Source: Ostrinia nubilalis
Lineage: Eukaryota; Arthropoda; Insecta; Lepidoptera; Crambidae
Length of the DNA: 64,000 bases
Direction: 5' to 3'
Assembly (NCBI RefSeq): GCF_963855985.1
Contig: NC_087119.1
Location: 6,488,001 to 6,552,000, forward strand
This document shows positions 20,465 through 32,029 of this stretch, piece after piece (position 1 is the stretch's first letter; each line of letters opens with the position of its first letter). The notes under the pieces are model-generated. The model saw only the letters and a program-made list of their open reading frames with translations. It ran no database searches and was not told where the DNA came from. The translations under genes were made by a program, and so were the position numbers.

Positions 20465-21285
20465 ATATCTGTGGCGGGCACACGAGCGGTGCAGTCCGCG
20501 CGTATACGGCGATGCGGCGGAATCTATGCGGTGCGGCGCAAACAAGTAACGCAAACGAGTAATAGTTACGGTTCTACCGTAGATATTTAAAATATCACTT
20601 AGCATTTCCCCAGTGTTTTACTTACTTCATAATTTTGGTTGAGATGCAAAAAATTTTAATGAATAATTAATGTATTGCTCCAATTACCTAGCTCCAAATT
20701 GAAATTGGTGTTAATAATGGAATACTAACGGGTAATTAACATTGGGTTTAATACAAATATTATCTGAACTTTCATTATTTATTTATATCAACACAAATAT
20801 TCTCCGAGATTCGAACCCACTGTAAGCAAACTGTAAGACCTTTTTGGCTAAACCGGAAACTACAAAATTCTGAGACGTATCACAAACAAAAGCACTTGGC
20901 ACCTGTTGGCGACAGACCTCTTTTAGATTTATTTACTTTTTATTATTTTTTACTATTCTATTTTTGTATTTATGTTTAGAATGTTTGAATTTTCTATTGT
21001 TTTTGATTGATATTGTTTCTTGACAATATGGCAGTGTTTCGATTTTACTCAACGAGAAAAGTGCTCTTTTGTGTAAATAAAGTTTAGTGAAGTGTTATTG
21101 TGAGTTTCATTCAATAGTAGCCCTGCCCTGCTCCCTCATAGTCCACAACCATCGTTGACAGCACCATCGCCAGCATATCTGCACTGGGTTGACCTTTCAA
21201 CAACAACAATATTTGTTGTTGCAGTCACTTGAGAGTGCCGAGAGTTCCAGAGTGCTAACTAATAAATTAATAATGCAAATTGGAA
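20465..21285. other. No feature recognised
   Basis: A weak tRNA-like B box (gagattcgaaccc, minus sense) occurs at about 20806-20818 but no convincing SINE body. 20940-21120 is AT-rich with 'aataaagttt'. Nothing firm. Confidence 0.3.
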
Positions 21286-21307
21286 CTGGCGAGGCCAGGA
21301 TTAGCAA

Positions 21308-21402
21308 ACTGAAACGGCAACAGCTGGGGAAGAAAGTTTTCCTGTGGCGACCGCGCACTGGCAGGCGAAGCGTAGGACGGACGACCGACACGATGGACGG
21401 AC
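21308..21402 (+). pseudogene. RTE LINE ORF2 C-terminal fragment
   Basis: The plus frame reads GKKVFLWRPRTGRRSVGR and then TTDTMDGR. The WRPRTGRRSVGR motif matches the C-terminal tail seen at 46202-46345. The rest of the ORF and the 3' tail are absent. Confidence 0.7.
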
Positions 21403-21409
21403 GATCTGT

Positions 21410-22505
21410 AACCCTGTATAATACCGGCCTCGCTATCAATGTTCAATAGAAGTCTACAGACTGAAATCATTGAGTAGTCGACACCTCCAATAATTGATTT
21501 TTGTATGGTCGTCAAAATGCGATTCCTTCTTAGATTCTGTACCTATTTGGCAATAGCAACTGTGACGTCAAATATGAACTCAATAAAGAACATTCTTATA
21601 AAAGGTCCTTTGTTTGCAGGAATTGCAGGTACGAGAGCACGAGCACAGTGGTCGGCTTTGTATGGGAGAGCGGAAATAATTCCATTTTTCAGTGTTATCA
21701 TGTTTCTTTTCATAATATTGCTTTAAAATTATTAAAAAAATGTTAGGTATATAGTGCAATATCTATGTTTCAATACATAACAGAAATTACTAACAAATAA
21801 TGTCACTCTTTTATCAGGTCTAAAACTTCTAGGTTTAGAACTAAATAGTTTTTGCTGATTTTACTTCTAAATTTATTTATGAATGGATCAGACGAAGCCA
21901 GAAGCATGTCATAATATCCTCATTTGCACCGAGAATACCGACTCTCTCATCCCCGTCTCATCATATCCAATCACTTAACCTCATTAGATAAATGAATCGT
22001 ATGACAAGGGTAGCAGATATTAGCAGCTAATCTATAATAGGCTAGTTACTAGAAGAACTAAGGAATCTTTTGATACATACATCTCCACTAGGATCGACAA
22101 GGCAAAAAAGTTATGGTCCAAGAAAAGCAATAATTTCGAATATAAAAGAGTGTCTTTTATATAGGTCAAGTAGGACATGACGACAGCAGTTATTTGCAAA
22201 ATATAGTTTAATTGTAAATACATAATGCTTCATAAAAGACAATTAAAAAGAAATATTGTTGATATCATCAATGTCTTAAGAAATACATTCGTAGACATCC
22301 GAGCGTAGAAACTACGCTTAAATAAATATTTCGTGTTTGATCAACTTATGACGCATAATTTTCCTTTAAAATAACGTTTAATTGATTTTTTTTTTGTGAT
22401 TATGATCCCATAACTATTCTACAATAAGGCTACTATGCTAATTTTAATGAATTAGAACCTTCCAATTTTGGACTTTTTTCCGCTTGCCGACTACTGTGAT
22501 GCCGC
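21410..22505. other. AT-rich stretch, nothing recognised
   Basis: Open frames at 21505-21726 and 22032-22223 have no recognisable motif. No repeats were recognised. Confidence 0.35.
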
Positions 22506-22508
22506 CTG

Positions 22509-24184
22509 AATGAGGATCAGTACTGTTGTAGAAAATGCAATAAAACTAGTATCTACGTTAATCTTTAAGACATAAGAAAGATATATCTTTTTGAATTATC
22601 CAAATCGGACCATTACTTACGAAGATATTAAGTAATAAACATAGGCCGTTTTTGCCGCTAAAAGTCAACGTACGCAGGGCCGCGTGACGTCACTATATCC
22701 GAATCGAGCGCAGCCGGCGTACTATTGGGATGGAAAATATTTTTTTCCAGCTAAACTATCAGTTTTAGAAAAAAACTTTTAATAACATTTATTCATCAAA
22801 ATAAAGTAACCTATCGACCAGTAATTTTTTTCATAGGATTCGATGCAATGCGGAGACGCGGTTGGGGTGAGTGTAACTTAATGATTGTTTGTATTGAACA
22901 TAATAATACATAATATGATGCTAATACCCAGTTTCTTGCCGGGGGGGGGGGGGGGGGGGGATAAGTCATACCCAGCTTATAGCCTGGAGGGAGGGGCAAG
23001 CCTTACCCAGCTTCTGGCCTTGGTGGGGGGGGAGAGGCAAGTCATACCCAGTTTCTGGCCTGGGGGGAAGGGGGGGGGGGGGGGTTATGCTTATGGACTG
23101 GGGGAAGGGGCTAACCTTACCCAGCTTCTGGCCTGGGAGAGGGGGGGGGTCAAGTCATAACCAGTTTCTAAGGGCTGGGGGGAGGGGCTAGCCTTACCCA
23201 GCTTCTGGCCTGGGGGGAGGGGGGATCAAGTCATACCCAGTTTCTGGCATGGGGGGGATGTCATACCCAGCTTCTGGCCGAAGGGGAGTCATATCCAGCT
23301 TATGCTTATGGCCTGGGGGGAGGGGCAAGTCTTACCCAGCTTCTGGCCTGGGGGAGGGGGAGGGGTCAAGTCATACCCAGTTTCGGGACTGGGGGGGGGG
23401 AGTAAATCATACCCAACTTCTGGCCGAGGGGGAAGTCATGCCCAGCTTATGACCTGGGGAGAGGAGGGGGGCGGGGGAGTCATACCCAGCTTCTAGGCTA
23501 AGATTAAATAGATTTCCAGGAGGGAGCAGCTGGCCCGCCCATGGGAACGGCGAATAGATAGGTAGGTACGTAGGTTTAACTCAGAAAAACTAAATAACAG
23601 GTAGGTATTGCGTGTACATCGAAATGATCTTCATAGCAATGTCTTGTAGCCTAGGCAGAGTGTATCTGCCTCAGCTATACCTTATTGTTAGAAGTAAATA
23701 AATTAATACTCATACATTATTATATTTTACTTGGAAGAAGATATGACTCTAACAACACTTATGAACACTTTATTTGAATAAATCGCCAAATATACCACCG
23801 CGGAGACCCCAATCGCGTCTGCGTTCCATTGAATCGTATGAGCGTATGGATTTTTTGCGTTATTTTTAACAATTTCTATTTTTTTAAATTACCTATCGAT
23901 AGCTTACTTTATTCTGATGAATAAAATGTCATTACAAGTTTTTCTCTAAAACTGATAGTTTGGCTAGAAAAAAATATTTTCTATCCACGCAGTACGCCGG
24001 CAGCGTTCGGATCGGATATAATGACGTCATCGTCCCCGCGCCGGGCGGTCAGTGAACTTTTTTAGTAATTTGGCCATAACTTCGTCAATTTTTGTCGTAG
24101 AACAAAAATTTTTGGACTGTGTATTAAGGATTTCTTAGCCCTATAAATCTGCATTCACAGCTAAAAATCGAAATGATCCTCATT
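22509..24184. repeat. Long inverted repeat around a G-rich minisatellite
   Basis: The left arm (22509-22867) and right arm (23807-24184) are diverged reverse complements. Shared landmarks from the outside in are 'aatgaggatc', 'gtgacgtca', 'gccggcgtac', 'aaaatattttttt', 'aaactatcagttttaga', 'attcatca', 'cgatgca' and 'cgcggttgggg'. No TSD was found. The arms carry many mismatches and indels, so the structure is old. It is probably a TIR transposon that captured the minisatellite at 22927-23505. Confidence 0.7.
22927..23505 (+). repeat. G-rich minisatellite, about 15 units
   Basis: About 15 units of 28-45 bp with the core 'tcatacccagcttctggcct' followed by a run of G with single A or C interruptions. 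The G-runs reach about 20 at the left end. The plus strand could form G-quadruplexes. Open frames across it (glycine-rich) are repeat artefacts. Confidence 0.85.
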
Positions 24185-24189
24185 AAACG

Positions 24190-25490
24190 CCAATGCAATA
24201 GCCAACAACCGGGATACATTCGAAAACATATCCTATACATTTTTGTACCAAAATAGCTCTTATTTCAACTGCATAAGATACTACAGTGTTGAGCTTTAAG
24301 TGCCGTTCCCCCGTCACTCCCGTCAGAGTACATATTGGGTTTGGACCACCGCGGCATGTAATTAAGTTGTTGGAATTTAAACGAATATTGGCGTAACTAT
24401 CCAAATTTACCTTTTGCACTACTGCCGAAATTCTAGAGTAAGCGCACCCTCGCCCGCGCATGTAAATTAAACCACAGTGAATAAATTAAATACCTACTCG
24501 ATGCCATTAGGCATAGGCACACTACACACACAGAAGCCGGCGGGACGTGACCTCTATAAATGTTTGATTGATTTGATTTATACTTTATTTATGATTTATT
24601 TAACTCAATCCTATGATTCTAAGATAAAAATTCATTCTTACTCACTAGAGTGAGCTCGCTGTAGGCTAAACTTTCAGTTCATCTCCGCGGTGGGAAACCT
24701 TCAGTTGCGATCGCCAGGCGCCCAATTACGCCCGATCGCCAACGTCCACCGACGCGGATGTGTCTGGGCTCTGTCCATACTCGGCCTCGTCAGCTCGTGC
24801 AACGACGATCTCCTAATGGTTTGAGTGCCTTCTATACACGCCACTGCAGCAAAGCACCGAAAAACTTGAGGTGAGTAGGGAGTGGAATTATGCGCGTGCT
24901 GCTTACACTCGCGTATCCACTCACCATTTCCCTCGCTACTCGCGCTAATGTGATCAAGTTCAAGAAGAATTCCAAGCTGTAGAATTTATGAGCTACATAT
25001 CTGACTGGTATGTCCTCTGGAATCAAACGTGGGACCCCTCCCAGGTCCCGATTTCCAAATCCGAATCTGATGAGTACAATTTGCCGAAATCATGCGCTTG
25101 TTTTCAACATCCCTAAATCTGGAATTGGTTGACGGTCGGAGGACGCCAGCACCTTTTACTACGCCTGTACCGCTGCGTACATCACATAGACATTCTTTGG
25201 ACCGTTCTTGTCAGACAAGGAACCCTTACCCACAAAATTAGGAGACTTGTCAACTCCATACCATACCACCAGCATATCCAATCGATTTTTATTTTAGCTA
25301 AGTGTAATTTGTGTACGCGAATGTTGAAAGATCAATGTTGTGTAATACGCCTTAGTTCCCGAACTTCGGATGAATTTGTAACCAGTTTGGACAGGCAATG
25401 GCACGCGCAATTTGAAGCCTTAATTAAATATTGTTTGTTAGTACAGACAGCGTGCTGTGGGCTGCCTTAAGGTCATAGTAGACATATCAA
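24190..25490. other. No feature recognised
   Basis: Mixed composition. 24650-24830 is moderately GC-rich. Open frames at 24183-24461 (minus), 24832-25026 (minus) and 25129-25470 (plus, 113 codons) carry no domain I recognise and no convincing splice context. The last is the longest and the best candidate if a diverged gene piece exists here. Confidence 0.3.
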
Positions 25491-25495
25491 CTCGG

Positions 25496-25673
25496 AAAGG
25501 GATCAACATCGTATCGCCTTTAGCGAGCTGTCATCGCCTTTTGCGTTTTGTCAATCGCGAGGCAAGGCGAGGCGTTTACGTTATGGTGCAGATAAGTTTG
25601 GCTTGAAGTATGGAGCTTCATACAAAGAATGGTGGCCGCGGTTGATACGATTACGATCCCTTTCCGGGTTGAT
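25496..25673. mobile_element. MITE with ATCAACYCGGAAAGGGATC ends
   Basis: The left end ATCAACTCGGAAAGGGATC is mirrored by GATCCCTTTCCGGGTTGAT at the right. The interior contains 'atcgccttt' repeats. 178 bp, no coding. No clear TSD; flanks read CAT on one side and AAATG on the other. Confidence 0.65.
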
Positions 25674-26184
25674 AAATGTGCTACGGCCTTTATGCGGCAA
25701 CGGCAACATTTATTATTTCATTCTCCGTGAAAGCTTTTACGTTTGTTTCTACAAAAGTACCGTCGCCTTGTATTTTTGTTAGATACTTAATGTAATGCAT
25801 CTGGAAAAAATGACGAAGAATTTGAGAGAGAAAGCTGGTTAATAAGTAAGTCTCACAGAGCAGACCTACTCTTTTGTTTTGTTTTTGTTTCGTGCTATTA
25901 TGCTTCTCAGGTACAGGCCTTCAGCTTTGATCAGCAACTATTAGCTAATTACGTTCTTTGGTAGATCTGATTTTATGATTCATAAGCATAACCAAAAGTT
26001 TCCACGAGAACTTCTAATTATAGCATTCATTCGAACCAGGCATAAATCACTCATAATTTGCCTAAAATTTGTAGTGATGCCTCATCATCCTACATTATTA
26101 TAATGACATGCTGCAGTATCGCGATCAAAAATGATTCTACGTTTAGCTTCTTGCTGCTTTTTCCGAAGATTTCCGTGTCAAATA

Positions 26185-26377
26185 GTCCCGCGAGCATATG
26201 TATGGGGGTCCGCACTTCCGCAGCCTTATCTATGGACCATTTAACAATCGTAAGTAAATGTCACCAAAAGTCTCGTAATCAAAATTAATTGCTGCTTTTT
26301 TATTAAGGGGGTCCTTAAAACTGTGCTTAATTTCCAAAGGGGTCCGTGGACAAAAAAGATTAAGAAACTCTGCTCTA
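26185..26377. repeat. hAT (Charlie-like) terminal remnant
   Basis: 'atgtatgggggtccgcac..cgcagccttatctatgg' is followed by 'gctgcttttttattaagggg', 'aatttccaaaggggtccgtg' and 'gattaagaaactctgct'. It matches the arrangement at 5393-5665, partly in the opposite sense. A 76-codon open frame at 26058-26288 overlaps it and is not supported as a gene. Confidence 0.4.
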
Positions 26378-26615
26378 GAGTAAAATTGCATTAAGTACCT
26401 ACTCGTTCATTTCTTTAGTCCAATTTAAAGAAAATATAATTGTTTGTACTATTTTCTTTGTTTAAAGTGGATAAGTTTTCTTAGTGTTGCTTTATTTGAT
26501 AATTCCTACAGTCATTTTTAAAGACACTTTGTAAATTTGCGTACGTGTCATCATTGGTAAAGGAACACAAATAAGCATCATAAAAGAAAAGGAATTAAGA
26601 ATGCTGCTATTGCAA

Positions 26616-28002
26616 TAGTCCAGTCAATAAAGCATTATAGATGGAAAACTGTAGAACACAATTTCTGACTTCAGGACTTTATTTAGACTAGTTAGGAGGT
26701 GAACATAGCAAAAGTCCCCGCCCTTAGCCCTTGAGCCGGCGGGGAGAGGGGGGTTTAAAGGTGCCACTTTTCGGTTTTTCGCTTAATCCTCGGAAACTAT
26801 GCGTCCTAGTGACATGACTACTTTGAACCAAAAAAAGCATATTCAATTTGCTACAGGTGAGATAAACAAGTTTTTCTATAAATTGTATAGGTTTCGTGGC
26901 ATCTGCTCTAGAAGGTCTGTAATATTGGAAATTTTATTTTTGTCTTACATGTTCCCATCAGGAGAAAATCGACTAAATCAACATAGAGCAATCATTCTAG
27001 ACATGCGGGAGCATGTTAAGCCTAGTACCAGGGAGGGGACTGCACCGTGCGTTTATTTAGACGAACCACTTTGAGCCACTTTTGACTCCTCATCACTCAA
27101 AAACTACTGTGCATTAACACTTCAAATTTGGCTCATGTGTTGAGACTTGCAAGATATACATCAGTTTCAAATTTCATAAATATGCCTCAAACGGTTCTTT
27201 AGATATTGACGTCCAAAAATCTACATGTCTGACCTGTAGACCAAATTCTAACCACTTCCAGATGACCTCGAAGGTTTAAATTTGGCACCCAGAAAGGTAG
27301 TTATGTAAATACAAAGGAACAAATAAAAAACCAGTAAATTTTAACATTTCACATGTGATAGATAGATTTTAGTGCTCTAAATATCGATTTTTGAACGTCA
27401 ATACCTAAATAACCGTTTGAGGTATATTTATGAAATTTGAAGCTGATGTATATCTTGCAAGTCTTAATACATGAGCCAAATTTGAAGTGTTAATGCACAG
27501 TAGTTTTTGAATGATGAGGAGTCAAAAGTGGCTCTAATTGGTTCGTCTAAATATACGCACGGTGCAGTCCCCTCCATGGAACTAGGCTTATCATGCTCCC
27601 GCATGTCTATAGTGTTTGCTCAATGTTGATTTCGTCGATTTTCTCCTGAAAGGAACATGTAAGACAACAATAAAAACTTCCAATTTTACAGACCTTCTAG
27701 AGCAGATGCCGCAAAAACTATACAAGATATAGCAAAACTTGACGGTCTCACCTGTAGCAAATTGAATAAGCTTTTTTTGGTTCAAAGTAGTCATGTTACT
27801 AGGACGCATAGTTTCCGAGGATTAAGCGAAAAACCGAAAAGTGGTACCTTTAAAACCCCCTCTCCCCGCCGGCTCAAGGGCTAAGGGCGGGGACTTTTGC
27901 TATGTTCACCACCTAACTAGGCTAAATAAAGTCCCGAGGTCAGAAATTGTGTTCCACGGATTTCTCTCTACACCGTCGTTAAGGCATTCATTGACTGGAC
28001 TA
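26616..28002. repeat. 1.39-kb long inverted repeat, arms about 0.6 kb
   Basis: 26616-27225 and 27380-28002 are reverse complements over roughly 610 bp, with a unique spacer of about 155 bp. Landmarks are 'tagtccagtcaat' at both outer ends, 'agcaaaagtccccgccctta', 'gagccggcggggag', 'ggactgcaccgtgcg', 'aaaactactgtgcattaaca' and inner ends at 27208-27221 and 27386-27399. Both arms keep the same open frame beginning MRPSDMTTLNQKK (plus 26799-27074, 91 codons) or MRPSNMTTLNQKK (minus 27591-27809). The frame has no family I recognise. Identity is high but clearly below 100%. A foldback transposon is likely; a transcript through it would be a very long hairpin. Confidence 0.85.
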
Positions 28003-28089
28003 AACAGTAAGAAGACTATTAAAAGCTTACAAGTCAAACGGTGTACTATGACGTCATTCACGTGTCCCTCCTCGGCAAGACGCGTAGAC

Positions 28090-28775
28090 GTCTAGACCAC
28101 AAAATATAACAGAAGGTAAACTCATGTATGTACCTCGCTTTGCATACCTCTCTCGCTCGCACGCTCGGCCGTCGCGCTAGGGTTGTCTTGTCATGTGTTG
28201 CGTTTATTTCGTTATGATAGAAAAATGTTACTCTTAATACTATGGAAGAAAGACAATAACAGATATCCACGTATACTTATACAGTTATATTTAGTACGTT
28301 ATTATAGTAATAGTTTGCAAACAAATACACGAGAAGGAAGTAGTATTTAGTTGAGTGGTTGACACTATTATCCAATAATTCCTAAAACCTCTCTAAAACA
28401 ATCCGATATTCCTAATAATTGAGTTGGCTTTCAATTTGTCAAAGTTAAACGAACTATTGAAATACAAATAAATACCTTACTTACCTCCCGGAATCAACCG
28501 TTAGTTTCAAAAACGAAAATTTAGTTTTTAATGTTGAGTGTAAGCAACCGTCTACCTAACAAATGTTATAATACCCCTTTTTTGTTGTTCACTAATTTTC
28601 GCACAAACAAAATAATTTTACGAACGCGTGAGCAGCGTCACTCAAGCGAACGCAGTCGCGCCTCGCATTCGTCCAAGACAGTCTTGATAACGCGTACGTG
28701 AGCGGTGTCTATGTGTGCGTGGCTCGAGCGCGCTTAGTATGGAGTTTACCTTCTGTTATATTTTGTGTCTAGACT
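28090..28775. mobile_element. TIR element with GTCTAGAC ends
   Basis: Left 'GTCTAGACCACAAAATATAA' and right 'TTATATTTTGTGTCTAGAC' are inverted; the match continues inward with 'cagaaggtaaactc'. Length is about 686 bp. The interior is CpG-rich at 28140-28190 and 28625-28735. No coding and no clear TSD. Confidence 0.65.
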
Positions 28776-29173
28776 AACAGAAGGGGATTAATAATTAAGT
28801 GGACTCCAATGTCAAACTCAATACAATGAGAACATTATGTACTTAGGACTTATTGAGTATTAATTTCATTTCAAACCCTTCTAATTCGTGTAGTTTGCAA
28901 TGTTAAATTCCGTATCTCTTTCATAAAATGCCAGTGGACGCCACTCGGTTTATATATAACGCTGGAGGGGAGCCAATGCACGACAGAGCTGCCGTTCCCG
29001 TGAAAATTATAATTAGGAATTTTATATTTACCGCCTTACTCAATTCTTCTATAGTTGCACACTGTCGCGCTCTTCATTTTACGCACAGACAACGCCACAT
29101 CAAGGTAAATAAATACTGTGGCATCTTGTAGTATAGGTACCTCATTAAAGGTGATACCGTGCTACTCGTACCT

Positions 29174-29430
29174 CATCATCATCATCATCATTTCAGCCAT
29201 AGGACGTCCACTGCTGAACATAGGCCTCCCCCAATGCTTTCCCTATTGATCCATTGGTAGCGGCCTGCGTCCAGCGCTTCCCTGCTACTTTTATGACGTC
29301 ATCGGTCCACCTTGTGGATGGACGTTCACGCTGCGTTTTCCGGTACGCGTCCTCCATTCCAGAATCTTGCTGCATCATCGGCCGTCATTGCTTATCATCT
29401 GCATCATGTGCCCTGCCTGCTTGGCTTGCT
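29174..29430 (-). pseudogene. RTE LINE 3' end with (ATG)n-type tail
   Basis: The minus strand reads QDSGMEDAYRKTQRERPSTRWTDD in decayed form, then IKVAGKRWTQAATNGS and LGEAYVQQWTSYG, the conserved C-terminus of lepidopteran RTE elements. It ends in a TGATGATGA microsatellite tail (29174-29190). Further 5' the cognate of 'GHMMQ' is visible near 29400. Truncated at the 5' side. Confidence 0.8.
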
Positions 29431-29439
29431 TGACTATGT

Positions 29440-30020
29440 GTCTGACAAGCTGTCAACCCGCAAACCGACTATGGCTTGAGAACTGGTAGTCGCGGCTCTG
29501 CTCGGCTGAGGACGGAGAAGCCATCTACTTCTAAGCTTTTAAAAAAATGAAATGTCGCTAGAATTACAACTGGCATTCATGCGAATCCTGCGATATGCAC
29601 GCTAGGATTCTTTTGGAATTTAATTTTGCTTTATTGGTTAAAATAAACTGACCTAAAATTATAAACACTTCCACTATTTGACATTTCTTATTTTTTTATG
29701 TGAAACCTTTTGACCATTGCGCTATTTCCATACACTCCTATTAAGTGCATCGTTTCAATAGTAAAGCTTCAGCCAAACCAACGCGTGCAGATCGCGTTGT
29801 GTCGGCGGCGATAACAGGATGCGCGCGCGCAAACGTTTTGCTGTACCTCTAGCACGAAAAACTTTCGACTTCGAATCGTTTACATATCGCCATCAAAAAA
29901 GATTTAGTATGAAAACTTAAACAGCGCCCGGCCCTGTGAACGTGACCTAAAGTGAACTCAGTATGAGAAATGGTCGAACGAATCTAATTTTGACAGTCGA
30001 GATCGTCACGAGTTGGTTAG
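29440..30020. other. No feature recognised
   Basis: AT-rich, with a small CpG-rich patch at 29780-29835. No element or exon recognised. Confidence 0.35.
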
Positions 30021-30026
30021 GCTGAA

Positions 30027-32023
30027 CGGCTGAACCATTTAAGAACCTAGTAAGAGCAGCGGAGTAAATTTTACAGGAGCGCGAAAAAACACATTTTCGT
30101 TTACCATACTGGTATACTCAAACTTTTGAAAACTTTTTGATGTTTATTTTGAAGCTTAATAATTTAACTATATATTTTACAATAAATTTATTAATTTACT
30201 TTTAAATAGCAAGTTTTATGGCCCTTACTAACACTCAAATGGTTTTCTTTTTTTTTTTACTTCGTAAAAACCAGAATCCAAACCTAGTATGAGCGCACTT
30301 CCTAGGTTTTAAAATGGTTATTGGGGTCAGGGCCCATTTCAATCTTACCATAGGTCGGTCAAAAGAGGAAGTGATCACCGAATGGTAAGAGGCACATTGA
30401 ATATCAGACCCAAGCTGGAGAGGCGTCGACTGATGAAGTCTACGCTCCACCCAGCGCCCATCCAACTCCAAAACCCCGAAACCTTTCAGCTCGAGTTGCA
30501 AAATCGTTTCGAATGCCTAGGAGACTGTGAAAATGTGGACGAATACAATGACAGGTTCGTGGAAATTGTCCAACCGACTGGGTCTAAGTTCTTTAAAACC
30601 GTCGTTCAAAAGGAACCAAAAAGATCTCTGACCTCACCAACAAACTTATGCAAGAGAGACGGAACTTGGTTCTGCAGTCCTCTGAAGATGCTGCTCAGTA
30701 TCGGCATCTTAACAGACAGATCTCCAAGTCTTTGACTCACGACCTACGCCAATTTAATACAGATCGTATTAAAGAGGCGATCTGTCTGTTGGCCAAAGCC
30801 AACTGACCAAGCTGAAGTCCGAGGATGGCAGAGACATCTCGTTGGGGCCTGAGTTATTGGAAGAGGTTGAGAAGTTCTACGGACAACTATACACGAGTGT
30901 ATGTACACCTGTCACAAATCTAGCCGGAGAGCCAAGAGCTAGATTGACCCGACACTACACCGAAGATATCCCGGACGTCAGTCTGTACGAGATTAGAATG
31001 GCTCTCAAACAGCTGAAAAACAACAAGGCACCGGGTGAGGATGGAATCACGGCTGAGCTTCTAAAAGCAGGCGGAACGCCGGTAAAAGGATCTTCAGAGG
31101 CTGTTCGATTCCGTCATACTCGAGGGAAAAACGCCTACGGCATGGCACAGAAGTGTGGTGATACTCTTCTTAAAAAAAGACGACAAAATCTTGTTAAAAA
31201 CTATAGACCCATCTCACTTCTGAGCCATGTCTACGTCCGAAACTATTCACCACCGCCCTGGAAGATGTTTTCAAGCTTCTGGACTGGAGCGGATTCGGCA
31301 TAAATATCAACGGCGAGTATATCACCCACCTTCGTTTCGCGGACGATATCGTAGTCATGGCTGAGACCGTGGAGGATCTAAGCACAATGCTCGATGGCCT
31401 CAGTAGAGCCTCTCAACAAGTGGGTCTTAAAATGAACATGGACAAGACAAAAATCATGTCAAATACCCGTGTTGTACCCACTCCTCTGAAGGTTGGAGAC
31501 ACTACACTCGAAGTTGTTGACAATTATGTATAGGTACCTGGCACAAACAGTCCAGTTAGGTAGGTCCAACTTCGAGAAAGAGGTCAATCGTCGAATCAAA
31601 CTCGGCTGGGTAGAGTTCGGGAAGCTTCGCAATATTCTCACGTCCGAAATACCGCAGTGTCTCAAGACAAAAGTCTTTGATCAGTGTGTGTTGCCAGTGA
31701 TGCTAGGTTTTTTATGGTCGGGAGGTGGGTGGACACGAATTTTCATTTCCCAGTAAGGCACATTGACCATTATAAAACCTAGTATGTTCATGCACTTACT
31801 AGGTTTCGAAATGGTTTATGTTACTTACTGGTTTTTTAAAATGGTCAAATTGGGTTTGTGGTGTAGTTACTAGGTTTGGAGTCCCTTGCCTTTTAGGCTT
31901 CTAGTTGTTTGATCGCAATTTCTGTCTTTGTATTCGGTAGGTACCTTAATATTATGTAGCTTAATGATAAAAAACGAAAATCTGAAAACATGTCCCTTAC
32001 TAGGTTCTTAAATGGTTCAGCCG
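30027..32023. mobile_element. TIR element (CCTAGTAAG/ACCATTT repeats) carrying RTE DNA
   Basis: The ends CGGCTGAACCATTTAAGAAC and CTAGTAAG (30027-30054) are mirrored at 31996-32023. The same words, ACCATTTTAAAACCTAGTA and variants, recur as subterminal repeats: 30230-30330 on the left; 31760-31880 on the right. Between them sits a plus-strand RTE fragment (30355-31705). No TSD could be fixed. Such subterminal repetition suggests a DNA transposon; the superfamily is not determined. Confidence 0.65.
30355..31705 (+). pseudogene. RTE-type LINE ORF2 fragment, deleted and frameshifted
   Basis: It starts at the end of the AP-endonuclease domain: the SDHR motif is at 30370-30381. Next come NIRPKLERRRLMKSTLHPAP, the linker, and the N-terminal reverse-transcriptase region (30842-31303) with LKNNKAPGEDGITAELLKAG and NYRPISLLSHVY. 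An in-frame-like jump then joins to TALEDVFKLLDWSGFGI and the catalytic FADD box (31336-31347), KMNMDKTKIM, and the C-terminal RRIKLGWVEFGKL..FDQCVLPV. At least three frame changes and a deletion of the segment between RT motifs 2 and 5 make it non-functional. It ends abruptly at the subterminal repeats of the host element. Confidence 0.9.
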
Positions 32024-32029
32024 TGAAGC

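Noticed and set aside
20806..20880. tRNA-derived SINE on the minus strand
   Set aside because: Only a weak B box (gggttcgaatctc) and a doubtful A box are present, with no tail and no second copy in the window.
21330..21360. 'tggcgaccgcgc' as a retroviral-type primer-binding site after an LTR
   Set aside because: In the plus frame the same bases encode WRPRTGRRSVGR, a known RTE C-terminal motif that also occurs at 46202.
22885..23496. Glycine/serine-rich open reading frames
   Set aside because: They run through the G-rich minisatellite in several frames at once and are products of the repeat.
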